Origin: Gari tellinella
Lineage: Eukaryota; Mollusca; Bivalvia; Cardiida; Psammobiidae
Reading direction: 5' to 3'
DNA: 64,000 nucleotides
Assembly (NCBI GenBank): GCA_922989275.2
Contig: OV277861.1
Span: 38,876,623 to 38,940,622, forward strand
The position numbers were made by a program, and so were the translations under genes. Of this stretch, positions 10,830-21,637 are shown piece after piece (position 1 is the stretch's first letter; every line of letters begins with the position of its first letter). Under the pieces are notes generated by a model. The model did not search any database. It was given only the letters and a program-made list of their open reading frames with translations, and was not told the DNA's origin.

Positions 10830-12660
10830 CCACCACCAGCAGAAGCATCAAAACCACCAACGTCACTTTGAAAAGCATTATTAACATCAACAACCATGGA
10901 CTTATTATCATTATCAACGTGATAATTACTATGATGATGATGATGATGCCCTCGCCGTCGATGATATTGCTGATGATACCGATGATGATCCTCCTCATCA
11001 CCACCACCATCATCAACATCATCGACCCCATCAGTATCAGTATAAATATCATGATTTTCATCAGCAACAATATGGTGGTCATCATCATCATCATCATCAT
11101 CATGCTCACTATTTGCAGCATCAACATCAGCATCAACAACAACAACAACATTATTAACAACATAATTTTCATCACTATTAATAATATCATCATCACTATC
11201 ATTAAAATCGTATTGTGCAACAAACAGTTCAGCTTCCTCATTTTGTCTTTGCATAATATCATTGCTTAGATTTGAAAAGTAATCATAGAATTCATTTAAG
11301 GAAATGTCACTAACAGGTTTTGCCTTCTTTTTGTTAAAAAATCGCCAAAACTCTTTAGGCTTCGAAAAGCGAAGCTTTTCAATATCACACAAGAGCTTTT
11401 GCTTATATTGTCGTCTTTTTTTCAAAATAATGTCTTTATAAGCCTTTTTACGTAAACAAAAAAGTTGTCTATTTTGATCTGATTTACATCTATTAAAAAG
11501 CCTCTGTGCCTCTTTATATATTATCTTTGCTTCCTTACACTCTCTGTCGAACCATTCCTTATTACCCTCTACACGATTCTCGTTAAACCTATGGCTGCTA
11601 TTATGTCTAATTACTTTACGAAATAAGGGATCTGCCACTTGTCGCACAATATTGGTAAAATCATTTACGATACTATTGATGGAGTCTTGGTTAACACTAT
11701 TAAAAGGTTATCTGTTAAGTTATTAAATTTCTGTAAATTGGCTATGATACCACTTCTAAACTCATCCCTATATTCGTTTTTCCACGCATATCTTAAGGCA
11801 TCATTATCAATTGGCGTTTCAGTCTTAGCATTACAGTGTAAAGAAAAAGAAATAGGTGCATGATCACTCCATTCATTGAAAGGGTGTATGTTAAAATCCT
11901 TAATATATGTAAAATTGTGTTCACATGTAAGCAAATAATCTATCATTGAAGCCCCATTCATTGATGCATAAGTGTATGACCCGCGATCATGATCGCTGGC
12001 CAAACGTCCGTTAACAATACGAAATCCCGTGGCTTTGCACATGTCAAGTAATTTTAGGCCGAATGGATTACAGGTACTATCTAATGAGGCCCTCGAGAGG
12101 GGCGAGTCCGGTACATAATCTGGAAAATCTATTTCTTCGTTAAAATAATCTAACACTATAAAATCGTCTCTAAATCCAACTCGACTGTTAAAATCACCCA
12201 CCAAGTACAAAGATCCAAGGCTAGCATGGTCATCAATATCATTTTGTAATAATTCAAACAAATCAACAGGTATATTATTATAACAAGGAGAATCTTCTCC
12301 CCATAAGTAAATACCACATATAAATACATCATTTTCAAAGTTAAAGAAAGTCTTGTCTAATTTTAACCATATCAATGTATCATGGTGATTACGTATAATC
12401 TGAATACCGTCTTTAAAAGTCTCTCTGTATAGAACCGCCACTCCACCACTCGCTCTTTTTGCCCTTCTATGCCTATACTTTCTGTATATATTATGTGCCA
12501 CAAATCCCGATAAGTCTAATTCACTATCTGCAGTACACCACGTTTCATACATAAATATTATATCATGTTTTACAAGAATACTCACAAACTCATCAGATTC
12601 TTTTTTTGCGTCACTAAGTCCATTAACATTCCACGATATTACCCGAATATCACCCTCACT
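8365..12660 (-). pseudogene. LINE ORF2: endonuclease-RT polyprotein with three frame breaks
   Basis: Nicks target DNA and copies the element's RNA by target-primed reverse transcription. In order: an ISWNVNGLSD endonuclease start at about 12640, YETWC, GDFNSRVG and SDHAPISF (near 11860); linker; a D/H/N-rich repeat insertion; FGFRKGKSTVDALF; CAFVDFKKAFDSVY; LRQGEIISPIMF; FADDMVILGD (9560-9549); and a C-terminal YCVYCGG...HFIIKCP zinc-knuckle-like motif near 8570. The open segments are 12585-11665, 11647-9890, 9905-8976 and 8970-8365. Each junction needs exactly one extra base in an A/T run (near 11700, 9918 and 9025). There is no ATG before the endonuclease start: the frame is open back to the ORF1 stop. 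Confidence 0.85.
10340..11190 (-). repeat. GAT/ATC trinucleotide expansion inside LINE ORF2
   Basis: About 850 bp of imperfect GAT/CAT/GAC repeats, with runs such as ten consecutive ATC triplets near 10797-10828, lie between the endonuclease and RT domains. In the ORF2 frame they encode a segment rich in Asp, His, Asn, Val and Gln (roughly residues 150-435 of the 585-codon segment 11647-9890) without a stop. Flanking residues (NLSNDIMQRQNE before; NEIIKAVNSLKREKSGGND after) are ordinary linker and RT sequence. Long open frames in other registers here are by-products of stop-poor repeats. Confidence 0.85.
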
Positions 12661-12666
12661 GCGCCC

Positions 12667-13713
12667 CTATCTACTATCCCTCACCGGTTTCCCATCTATA
12701 TATAGGGTGTCATATGACAGCCAAGCTCGTTTGTTGTCATTCTTTGCTTCCTTTAGCTGTGGTAATAATTTTCTTCTTTTTTCAACTACTTCTTTCGGGA
12801 ACTGTTCATGTATATAAAAATATTTACCCTCTAGTGTCTTCCATTGTTTCCTGATCATTTCCCGATCCTTAAAAAGCGTGAATTTTGCCACGATCTTTCT
12901 ACACCTGCCTCCTATTCTCTGACCCATTCTGTGTACACGTTCGAAGGAGAGCTGATCGACCAAGTTCTGGGCTACTTTCATTTCCTTTAAGAGAAAGGAT
13001 CTAAGCTTCTTCTCACAATCCTCGATTTCACCTCTGTTTGCCTCTGGGATGTTCGCAAAAATCAGATTAGTGCGCATAGATTGCGATTGTAAGTATGTAA
13101 CTTATTCCCTTAACACCTCTCTTTCCTTCTCCAACTCTACGACTTTGTCGCTCACAATTCCCATCGAAAAGTCTACACTCTCTATTTTCTCCTCTGTCTT
13201 TTCTAATCTTTCGTTTGTTTTCTTGTGTGCATCCTGCATAAAGTTCCACATTTTGGTGAATTCTTTTTCAACCGAGTTTACCTTTTTCTCTAAAGTGTCA
13301 ATTTTCTCTAGTTTCTTTTCTACATGTCCGATTCTATCATTCATCTTCTGGAGATATGCCATTATATCCGCATTTGTGGGCGACTGCGCTGACTGTGCCG
13401 ACTGTGACTGCGATGACTGCGATGACTTGACTGACGGATCCATTTTTAATGTGTGGGTGGGGGTAGAAGTAGCTGAGGTAGCCAATGTATTTAATTGTGT
13501 ATCATCACTCTGGTTGAAAATGCCTGAAAGTGTCAATACTGTATCATCCTCCAGATCATATAGAATCGAATTGGTTTCATACAATAGGCTACTTACACAC
13601 ACATTGTCCTTCGGTGAGTCCGTGTATCTTCCCGCCTTACACACATTGTCATTGTTCTCACTGTTGTCACTTTTTTTCCTTTTATTCACTCGTTTTCCTT
13701 TATTCCGACCCAT
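12667..13713 (-). pseudogene. LINE ORF1: L1-like RNA-binding protein, one nonsense codon
   Basis: The first 203 codons (13713-13105) start MGRNKGKRVNKRKK (basic), continue Ser/Gln/Asp-rich, then a coiled coil (heptads of L/I/V from MAYLQKMNDRIGHVEKK onward). After an in-frame TAA at 13104-13102 the same frame resumes and includes MRTNLIFANIPE (13077), ERVHRMG and a basic C-terminal domain ending GKPVRDSR. This coiled coil / RRM-like / C-terminal layout is that of L1 ORF1 (Transposase_22-like), which packages element RNA. The two halves are exactly in register (636 nt apart at their ATGs), so one substitution would explain the break. The TAG at 12669-12667 ends ORF1. Confidence 0.8.
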
Positions 13714-13860
13714 AAATATCCATACAAGTGTTCCAAAATACCTTTATATCACAGTTTCTTATATCTTATTTCACTTTTATAATCGATAACTTGCTTTATT
13801 TTATGAAATTCACAGAGCTCCAAATTCACAACACCTCATTTGTCACGTGACCTTATACCT

Positions 13861-15300
13861 TCATTATATATAAGTTATGAATCAAAATCAACATACGTCT
13901 GGGTTAGGTTATTCTTATTTTGTCAATCCATTCCCTGAATACTGTTAGAAACAGTTTTATCGGTAGAACACAATATTGATTATGGCAATTGCTGAGTAAA
14001 TAGCTAGAAATGTATTTGGCGTAATATTTGCTATCGTTTTCATAATGATAGCAACACATTGGGATAAAAACAAATACTTTACCATGATTTTTTTCACGAT
14101 CCTATATAATTATGTTTTCTTTTGGCATTCATCGTGTACAGTCCGTGACACTGTCCGAACCGTTTCGCTTCAGCTTACGAGAAAGTTCGTGACGGATCAG
14201 TGAAAAACCAAATTACGATGAGACATAGTTGTGTACCATTGTTACGTTACGTGCCGTTTCCTTAAAAACGACCAAATAACGTTATTCGAACTGCTCTGGA
14301 AACATTCTGTTGAAAACGTGACACTTGTAAGTTGGTGTTTAGAACGTCTGTATCTTAAAACCTTCACATATCGTCTGGTATGAACAAGTCTCCTGGTATT
14401 TATCACATTAAGGTCTTTTTTGCTTTTAGTTTAATAAAATATCTGTATGAGTGGCACATAGTTTGGATCCTAATTAGACCCCGATTGGCTCAACATGATT
14501 GCAAATGACAGTACGATTGTTTAATACGTTTAACGTACCCAAGTGAGGGCTTCGTTTTGTCAGTTGGAAACTTCTATGGTATGTGATAACTTGACGATGA
14601 GGCGTTACCGAATGGTAAAAAATAGGCTGTTTAATAACTTGAAAACTATCCTATAGAAGTGTAAACTTTACATAGCAGTAATGAATAATCCTCTTTATTA
14701 CGTTTTTTATTACGGACTGAAAAAAGAATGTTCTGTTTTTCGTCAGAGTTTGTATAGGCATATCATAAATCTATGCAAACTTTCATATGTCTGCGTTGTC
14801 ATGTTATAAAACTATTCGAAAATGGTTGTGTTTTTTGAACTGCAAACGACCTATACTTACCCTAGGTTATAGATCTATAACAAGTATTGGAGAATGTTTA
14901 CATGGAGATATAATCAGAAACGTAATAAATCAACGTTATCAGATATTCTTGCATAAAAAGCCGTTCCCAGGGGGTGCATTAACGAGTACTTTAACGTGTA
15001 TTAACAAGGCGATTCACGTGCACACGCGCCGTTAATGCCCGCTATAGTTATGATTGTTCCGGGGCCCAGTATAAACAATAACAATGACGGTTTGAACAGC
15101 GTTCTGGCCAAACTGCAGCCTACACTGTCAATGCAAAGATGCTGGTGAATGCATTGTTATTGAAATTACAAAATAATCACCGTGCGCCAAATACACATAT
15201 AGGTCATTAAGGCGAAATGCAAAAGGTTTTTACTGTAATAACCCTAAGTAATTGGACAGACAATAGCTAACAAATGGTGTAGACTCCTGGGGGAGCATTC
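13861..15300. other. Spacer with no supported gene
   Basis: No ORF above 82 codons and nothing recognisable in translation. A stretch at 14450-14510 (GTGGCACATAGTTTGGATCC...ATTGCAAATGAC) is a worn hairpin-core remnant. Confidence 0.45.
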
Positions 15301-15360
15301 TGGTCGGGATCTAAACAGTTTCCCATTCAGTTTGCACCTTTTTAACTCATTACTATTTAG

Positions 15361-15472
15361 TTATCCGGCGGCTGATCTGATTCCAAACTGTTTACGATGG
15401 AAAACTATATTCAAATATAGTTTTAGCATTAACGAGTTTATTGGGGAATAATAGCGTCTTCTCCATAGTATA
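15361..15472 (+). repeat. Right half of a family A MITE (A3)
   Basis: Begins inside the hairpin (CCGGCGGCTGATCTGATTCC), runs through TTTAGCATTAACGAGTTTATTGGGG and ends TTCTCCATAGTA. The left arm is missing. To its left (about 15275-15360) are worn family-B-like remnants. Confidence 0.65.
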
Positions 15473-15530
15473 CAGTCCAACCAGACTTGTACAACTAAAT
15501 AATTCTGTTGACAGGTGACATTATTAGGTA

Positions 15531-15776
15531 CAGTGGAGAAAACGTTATTCTTTCCCAATAAACGCGTTTACGCTAAAACTATTATTTTCTTTGCAAACAG
15601 TTTGGAGCCATATCAGACGCCGGTTAAGCCGGTGTCTGATCAGGCTCCAAACTGTTTGCCACTCTGAAAAAATGAAAGGTCAGAAATGCCGAAAAATTCT
15701 CCTTTTCTACATTTTAGTGTTTTGCATTTGCGCTTTGTTTGCGTTTAAAGGGGAAAGAATAACGTTTTCACCACTT
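15531..15776 (-). mobile_element. Family A hairpin MITE, copy A4
   Basis: CAGTGGAGAAAACGTTATTC after TA, short arm first (GCGTTTACGCTAAAAC), core GCAAACAGTTTGGAGCC...CAGACGCCGG / CCGGTGTCTGATCAGGC at 15594-15659, then the long arm (GCGTTTAAAGGGGAAAG) and CACCACTT before TA. Confidence 0.85.
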
Positions 15777-16879
15777 TAGGATGGATACAAAGCAGAACAC
15801 ATCATATAAGTAAACACACTAGGCAAAGTAACTTTTGATTTATTATTAAAACTTGCAGTTAACTCATTAATAAAAGCGATAACAAACAGCTTGAATCCAA
15901 TTTCTCGTATACGAGTTATTTATACATTACCGTTTGTCCTAGATTACCAGCCAATGGTAGGGCTCCATTTCAGCGAGAAATGAAAAAATATATCGCATAT
16001 TCGGCCAATTTTGTACTTGGATATGGCAGAGAAATAAACAAGTCATGAACCGGTCAAGGACACCGCGTGCTAAGGAGGAGCGTAGCGCATCATTACGTCA
16101 TACAGCAACCGCTCAGCTGCGAATTACAGTATAACCTATGTACTGCGGCCTTTCAATGAAGAGGCCCGAATAAATCAAATATTTCTGTAGACAGGAGACT
16201 ATAGTTAGTGCATAATTAAATTAATATGAAACGCATTAATCATGTCCTGCATTATGTCATTGAACCCTAGGTGACGAGTACACTCGTCATTTAAAATGTA
16301 CCCGTTGCACTTGTCCACTGCAAACATTGTAGAACCACATCGTAGATCTCCTATTACAAAATGGCCTAGACTCGAATTGTTCATTGTATAAGTGTTGGGT
16401 TGAGAGGGTTAAGCAGTCGATCTGTGGGTATTGTCTTCTTTTGTGTAATCATTTTACAAATATTTGACTGTAAAACGTCTCGAAAGAAATGTGCTTATTT
16501 TCAATATTGTACTAAAATACGGTTGCTTTTTATCAATGCATAAGGCAAACAATACAGAGGCTCCTATAGCGTTTAATTCTTGCGTTAAACAGCCACCCGT
16601 CTTCAACCCCTTCGGTGACATGTTCATTTTTGTCATTTATAGTATAATGCACTAAACAACACAGTCCAGATGAATGTCATTTAAAAACCAAGAATGCTCT
16701 TGACTTAGGATGTTTTAACCCTATAATTTGTGGGGGGTTTTCTAAACTGAATTTAAAACAATTATTGCTTGGCTCCATTAGTGCATGAATGAAGAAAGGA
16801 CTCGAATCTTGGTTGATCAGGTGCTGCTTAATGCTTGGTATTTTTAGCAAATCAATTGATGAAGCATTTTCATGTCACG
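15777..16879. other. Spacer with a degenerate family B element
   Basis: At 16255-16412: GTCATTGAACCCTAGGTGACGAG, TACACTCGTC, TTGTAGAACC...GAGATC, then GGGTTGAGAGGGTTAA. This keeps family B flanks, but the hairpin core is reduced to scraps. No gene otherwise. Confidence 0.45.
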
Positions 16880-17214
16880 CCAGTCCACAGCAGCTCTTTC
16901 ACGCCAGTTTTAAACACTTTACTGTCGGAACACAAATAAAAATCGTCCTCAATTGAATCTATTTTTAAATTGTAGTATGCGCCATGTGTGAATGGCTGCA
17001 TTTTTCTCAGCTCTCACAGTTATCAATATTCAAAGTGGAATTACTTTATATAAACTTCTGAAACTTGACAGTGTTGTAAATGAATATAGTTTTAAAAGAA
17101 TGGTGTGATTTAATAGTGATTTCATAGTGAGATTTAAAAGATATTGTGGATTTAATAAATCATATTTGTGGAGTATATAGTGTTACACTGGACATATTGG
17201 ATATTTAATTCAAC

Positions 17215-20200
17215 ATGTGTTTAGCCCAAGGCAGTCCTGACCATCTACCAAAGCAGATTAGATATACGGATAAGTACATTTATTCACTTAGTCAATTATC
17301 ACCTTATTCTAAACCTGATCCCCTTCTATTATCTAGATTGAAAGAGTTAGGTCTTTATGACTTTGGGCAATTTGGATTAGCAAAGTATAGGGGTACAAAA
17401 GGGGGTAAATCCAAACTGAAACGCATTTGGGATACAAATGATGGCATTCATCATGAAATTATTACAGAATTACCACAGTCAATAGAAGTTGTTTCCAGTA
17501 CTTGTCAAACAAATAGTAAACTTGAAATCTCAGTTGAACCTCCTAAAGCAAATACACAAAATCTCATTCATGTAAAGTATGAACAGCCCATGTCCACCAA
17601 ACCTCAAAAGCAAATTAACGTCTGCAGTTTAAACCCAAGATCAGTAAAAAATAAAGCTTTGGCTATACATGACTATATAATCTCAAATGATATTGATGTA
17701 ATGGCTGTCACTGAGACCTGGCTTGGTAGTGCTGCAGATAAACCGTGCTTAGGTGAACTGGTTCCTGACAGCTATAAGATCAAACATGTTCCTCGCTGTA
17801 GTGGAAGCCGGGGTGGTGGAGTGGGGCTCATATATAAGGCATCAATTGATGTTAAAATCCTTTCCTCTACCAAAGATAATGAGTTTTCAACTTTTGAGCA
17901 CATTGACTGTACTTTAAGCATCAAAGATTTCACAGTGCGTCTAGCAGTCATCTACAGACCCCCTCCATCCACGGCAAACGGTCTAAAAATCTCAGACTTT
18001 CTTGACAAGGAATGGCCACTTTTCTTATCGAAATTTTCAACCATTGATAAACAAATCATCATTGTAGGGGATTTAAACCTTCATCTTGATATCTCAAACG
18101 ATAGGAACACTGTCAATTTCGTCAGTACAATGGATTCATTTGGTTTTCAACAGCATGTCAAAGAAGCCACTCATGTCGGGGGACACACTCTTGACGTTGT
18201 TATAACAAGAGATAACGAAGACTGTGTGTCAAATATCGAAGTCACTGACCCTGGACTATCTGACAGTAGTGGCAAAATCTCAAGAGACCATTTCTCCGTG
18301 TCTTTCAGAGCAAAGGCAGAAAAACCTCCGCCCATCAGAAAAACTGTTTCATTTCGAAAGCTTAGGGACATTAATGTCGATTTATTTAAAAGAGATATCC
18401 TTAACTTAGATTCAATTAAAGAAATTCTGAAAATGACAGATATTGACGAAATTGTCGGTGTATACACACATGAACTTAAAGCCCTGATCAATAAGCATGC
18501 ACCATTGAAAACTAAGATCATAACTCTCAGGCCATCATGTCCATGGTACACCCAGGAACTTCACGATGCTAAACATTTAAAGCGTAAGCTGGAACGAAAG
18601 TGGAAATTATCCAAACTCATAATTGATCATCAACTGTATCGAGAGCAGTGTGCTAAAGTAAACAAACTATTAGCAGAGTCAAAGGTTAATTTTTACACAG
18701 AAAAAGTAGAATCCTGTCAACAGGACTCGAAGAGTCTTTTTAAAGTCACTAAGCATCTCCTGGGTGCAAACAGTGAAATTGCACTGCCAAAAAATGTGTC
18801 CTCAAAACAACTTGCGCATGATTTCAGCGACTTTTTTATTGAAAAGGTGGACAACATACGGACAGGCATTGCCTCTGAATCAATGTCATGCACCCCAGTC
18901 ATCACAGATACGTTGCATTCAATGAATTCTTTAGAAAGCTTTGACTCTGCTACAGCAGCAGAAATTGGGGAGATTGTGAAGGCATCCCCATGTAAGTCCT
19001 GTGAACTCGACCCAATACCTACATGGCTTTTAAAGTTATGCCTTGACGAGCTCCTACCGTCGTTAACAAAAATTGTGAACTCTTCGCTGGAATCTGCGTA
19101 TGTTCCAAAAGAATTCAAAAAGTCGCATGTAAGACCTCTTTTGAAAAAACCTGATCTCGATACAAATGATCTTAAGAACTACAGGCCTGTATCAAATTTG
19201 CCATTTCTCTCAAAAGTATTAGAAAAGGTAGTAGACAAACGCATTGAGTCCCATTTGACCACAAACAATCTGCATGAACAACATCAGTCAGCATATCGTA
19301 AGCATCACTCTACAGAAACTGCTCTTCTAAAAGTTCAAAATGACATCTTGCAATATCTTGATAAGAATGAAATCACAATTCTGGTGATGCTTGACCTATC
19401 TGCCGCATTCGACACAATTGATCATGAAACATTACTCAATCGCCTTGAAAAAGACTTCAAAATTATTGGAAACCCACTAAAGTGGATGACCTCATACCTG
19501 ACCGACCGTTACCAAACAGTCGCGGTAGATGGCGAATTATCTGCCCCAGTTCAAATGAAATATAGTGTGCCACAGGGGTCAGTCCTTGGGCCGAAGAACT
19601 ACATCTTGTACACAAAACCTGTCGGCTCAATTTGCAGAAATCATCAGCTGGATCATCACTTCTATGCAGATGATTCACAGTTATACTTGTCATTTAAGCC
19701 TAAAGACACATCTTGTCAACAAGAAGCCCTTTCAAAAGTCGAAGGGTGTCTAAAAGACATAGTATCATGGATGCACCAGAACATGTTGAAGCTGAACACT
19801 GACAAAACTGAGGTCATACTGTTTCATTCAAAAAAGTTTAACGTTCCTGGAGATTTTCACGTACAAGTGGGAAACTCTAAAATCAAACCATCAGTATGTG
19901 TGAAGAATCTTGGTGCTAGGTTAGATTCCCAAATGGATATGACACAGCACATTAACGCTGTGTGCAGGTCTGGCTACTCACAGCTGCGGCAGATAGGTCA
20001 TATTAGACAGTACCTTTCTCCAGAAGCTACAAAGACCTTGATCAATTCTCTGGTCACTTCAAAAATTGACTACTGCAACTCACTGCTGTATGGGATTCCC
20101 CAAAACTCATTATGCAAACTACAGCGAGTGCAAAATACAGCAGCCCGCATCATTACCAGGACCCCTCGGTACAATCACATCACTCCAGTCTTGAAGGATC

Positions 20201-20514
20201 TTCACTGGCTTCCAGTTCAACACAGAATTGAATTCAAAATTCTGACACTCACATACAAAGCCATGTGCAATGATTCTCCAAGGTACATTGTCAATATGCT
20301 TGACGTGTATAAACCTCGAAGAGAGCTGCGGTCTGCAACTAAATCAGTATCGCTGGTTGTACCGAGGAGTCGTTTGGTGAGGTTTGGAGATAGAAGTTTC
20401 ATGCATGCAGCCCCAAAGCTCTGGAACAGTCTACCATCAAACATTAGAGATGCAAGCTCAGTTGCAGTTTTCAAAAAGCATCTGAAAACACATTACTTTA
20501 ATATTTGTTATTAG
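17215..20514 (+). CDS. CR1/L2-like endonuclease-reverse transcriptase, 1099 aa, intact
   Basis: Single-ORF polyprotein for target-primed retrotransposition. Residues 1-133: a species-variable N-terminal region with a basic patch (GTKGGKSKLKR). Residues about 134-375: AP endonuclease with INVCSLNPRS, TETWLG (E167), GDLNLHLD (D286, N288) and RDHFSV (H359). Then a linker and RT: NYRPVSNLPFLSKVLEKV, LDLSAAFDTIDH (D727, D733), PQGSVLGP (starting at 786) and FYADDSQLY (816-820). The C-terminal thumb region holds KLQRVQNTAAR, LHWLPVQHRIEFKIL and APKLWNSLP, all typical of CR1/L2. All catalytic residues I can check are present and there are no stops. ATG is preceded by AATTCAAC. Minus-strand ORFs here are shadows. 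Confidence 0.93.
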   Translation: MCLAQGSPDHLPKQIRYTDKYIYSLSQLSPYSKPDPLLLSRLKELGLYDFGQFGLAKYRGTKGGKSKLKRIWDTNDGIHHEIITELPQSIEVVSSTCQTNSKLEISVEPPKANTQNLIHVKYEQPMSTKPQKQINVCSLNPRSVKNKALAIHDYIISNDIDVMAVTETWLGSAADKPCLGELVPDSYKIKHVPRCSGSRGGGVGLIYKASIDVKILSSTKDNEFSTFEHIDCTLSIKDFTVRLAVIYRPPPSTANGLKISDFLDKEWPLFLSKFSTIDKQIIIVGDLNLHLDISNDRNTVNFVSTMDSFGFQQHVKEATHVGGHTLDVVITRDNEDCVSNIEVTDPGLSDSSGKISRDHFSVSFRAKAEKPPPIRKTVSFRKLRDINVDLFKRDILNLDSIKEILKMTDIDEIVGVYTHELKALINKHAPLKTKIITLRPSCPWYTQELHDAKHLKRKLERKWKLSKLIIDHQLYREQCAKVNKLLAESKVNFYTEKVESCQQDSKSLFKVTKHLLGANSEIALPKNVSSKQLAHDFSDFFIEKVDNIRTGIASESMSCTPVITDTLHSMNSLESFDSATAAEIGEIVKASPCKSCELDPIPTWLLKLCLDELLPSLTKIVNSSLESAYVPKEFKKSHVRPLLKKPDLDTNDLKNYRPVSNLPFLSKVLEKVVDKRIESHLTTNNLHEQHQSAYRKHHSTETALLKVQNDILQYLDKNEITILVMLDLSAAFDTIDHETLLNRLEKDFKIIGNPLKWMTSYLTDRYQTVAVDGELSAPVQMKYSVPQGSVLGPKNYILYTKPVGSICRNHQLDHHFYADDSQLYLSFKPKDTSCQQEALSKVEGCLKDIVSWMHQNMLKLNTDKTEVILFHSKKFNVPGDFHVQVGNSKIKPSVCVKNLGARLDSQMDMTQHINAVCRSGYSQLRQIGHIRQYLSPEATKTLINSLVTSKIDYCNSLLYGIPQNSLCKLQRVQNTAARIITRTPRYNHITPVLKDLHWLPVQHRIEFKILTLTYKAMCNDSPRYIVNMLDVYKPRRELRSATKSVSLVVPRSRLVRFGDRSFMHAAPKLWNSLPSNIRDASSVAVFKKHLKTHYFNICY

Positions 20515-20655
20515 AACACTGCTACCTATGCGATATGTTCTTGCTGTAGATGTTGTGGGTCCAAATGGGAGTTTCTGGAGTATTATCTGGTTTTCGGTCT
20601 CTTATAGAAATTTTAGTTATTGTCGCATGCTATTTTTCCTAGTTATGTTACATTG

Positions 20656-21062
20656 GGCGGCCTGCATTGGGCGTTCTGCTATTATTTCTATCAGTCGGCA
20701 TAAAGAAGCCATTTGCTTCGTTGCTCTCGATTGTTGAGGTAGTGCAATCGCCGTTTTGGGGGCTGTCTTCTGTATGTTTAGTGGCCTTCATTGGGCGCTC
20801 TACTGTTATTTCTATCAATCCGCATAAAGAAGCCATTTGCTTCGTTGCTCTTGATTGATGGGGTAACGTGATCGCCATTTTGGGGGCTGTCTTTTGTACG
20901 TTTATTATGTTTATTTTATATCTAATTGTAGTTATTTGTCTTTTCCTGGCGGCCTGCATTTGGGCGCTCTACTATTGTTTCTATCGGTCGACAATCAGAA
21001 GCCGGTTGCTTCATTGCTGATTGATGGGAGTAATGTGATCGCCATTTTGGGGGCTGTCTTTT
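20656..21062 (+). repeat. Three diverged direct repeats in the LINE 3' UTR
   Basis: A module starting GGCGGCCTGCATTGGGCG, containing TTTCTATCAGTCGGCATAAAG and ending CGCCGTTTTGGGGGCTGTCT, occurs at about 20656-20780, 20781-20947 and 20948-21062. The second and third carry 1-2 base differences per motif. 3' UTR repeats of this kind can vary in number among copies. Confidence 0.75.
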
Positions 21063-21200
21063 ATATGTTTATTCGTGTTTATTTTAGATCATATTGTAGT
21101 TATTTTGTCTTTTCTTGTTTGTAGGTACATTTGTGTAACTTCATGTGAAGCGCTTTTGAACGCACAACCCCTGTGTGAAAAGAGCGCTATATAAATCTGG

Positions 21201-21235
<35 letters not shown>

Positions 21236-21239
21236 TTCC

Positions 21240-21536
21240 ATTTGGGCGACACGCTAGCTCATGCTCGGTTTTGTTTCTAATTGGAAATGCCTACAGCGAG
21301 CTCTACACGCGTACAGGGTTCCCGGTCGATTTTCTAGTTTTCGTGTGACGTCATATGTAAAAGTGAACTCGCCGGCTTCCGAAAATACAAAGCACCGCCC
21401 ATCGCCCTTTCATTGGCTGACAAACTAGGTCGAGCGGTAATTTGGGTTGAGCGATAACTTAGTATAGGTAAAGTAGGTTGAACGGTAACTGCCATACACT
21501 AGCCAACGTGCCATATTTGAGGCAAACGGTAAATCA
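21240..21536. other. Spacer between the LINE and a palindrome
   Basis: No ORF. Contains GTGTGACGTCATATG near 21344 (a CRE-like TGACGTCA), too little to call a promoter. Confidence 0.3.
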
Positions 21537-21637
21537 GTTATAGTTCATTTGTTTGAAAATTATACAACATAACCTGTTCGCTCCCTACGGTCGCTCCAGG
21601 TTATATTGCATAATTTTCAAAAAATGAACTATAACTA
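21537..21637. repeat. 101-bp palindrome with a CG-rich centre
   Basis: The left arm TTATAGTTCATTTGTTTGAA...AACCTG and the right arm CAGGTTAT...TTCAAAAAATGAACTATAA pair with few mismatches around GCTCCCTACGGTCGCTC. It is not related to the AAACAGT cores. Confidence 0.75.

Larger units (their letters stand above)
8195..13860 (-). mobile_element. L1/Tx1-like LINE, near full length, decayed or mis-assembled
   Basis: Minus-strand non-LTR retrotransposon: ORF1 with coiled coil and L1-type RNA-binding domain (13713-12667), ORF2 with AP endonuclease, RT and a C-terminal zinc-knuckle-like segment (about 12660-8365), then a short 3' end with AATAAA (8226-8221) and a (TGTTC)4 tail (8214-8195). Microsatellite tails instead of poly-A are common in Tx1-like and related LINEs. 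The 5' limit is uncertain. No target duplication could be assigned. Damage consists of one nonsense codon in ORF1 and three one-base frame breaks in ORF2. Confidence 0.85.
16880..21232 (+). mobile_element. CR1/L2-like LINE, apparently full length
   Basis: A presumed 5' untranslated stretch (about 16880-17214), one long ORF, a 3' untranslated region with three related repeats, then a GCGCTATATAAATCTGG signature and a (TAA)n tail at 21201-21232. That 3' signature followed by a short tandem tail is characteristic of CR1/L2-group elements. The 5' boundary is a guess. The single unbroken ORF suggests a young insertion. Confidence 0.85.

Noticed and set aside
10450..11262. 270-codon minus-strand ORF rich in Met/Ile/Leu
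   Set aside because: Off-frame reading of the same triplet repeat. The true ORF2 frame is the Asp/His-rich one with RT motifs on its right.
10376..11269. 297-codon plus-strand ORF rich in Ile/Met/Asn
   Set aside because: It lies wholly within the GAT/ATC repeat of the minus-strand LINE; the repeat has few stops in any frame.
13049..13789. 246-codon plus-strand ORF
   Set aside because: Antisense shadow of LINE ORF1, whose coiled coil and RNA-binding motifs are on the minus strand.
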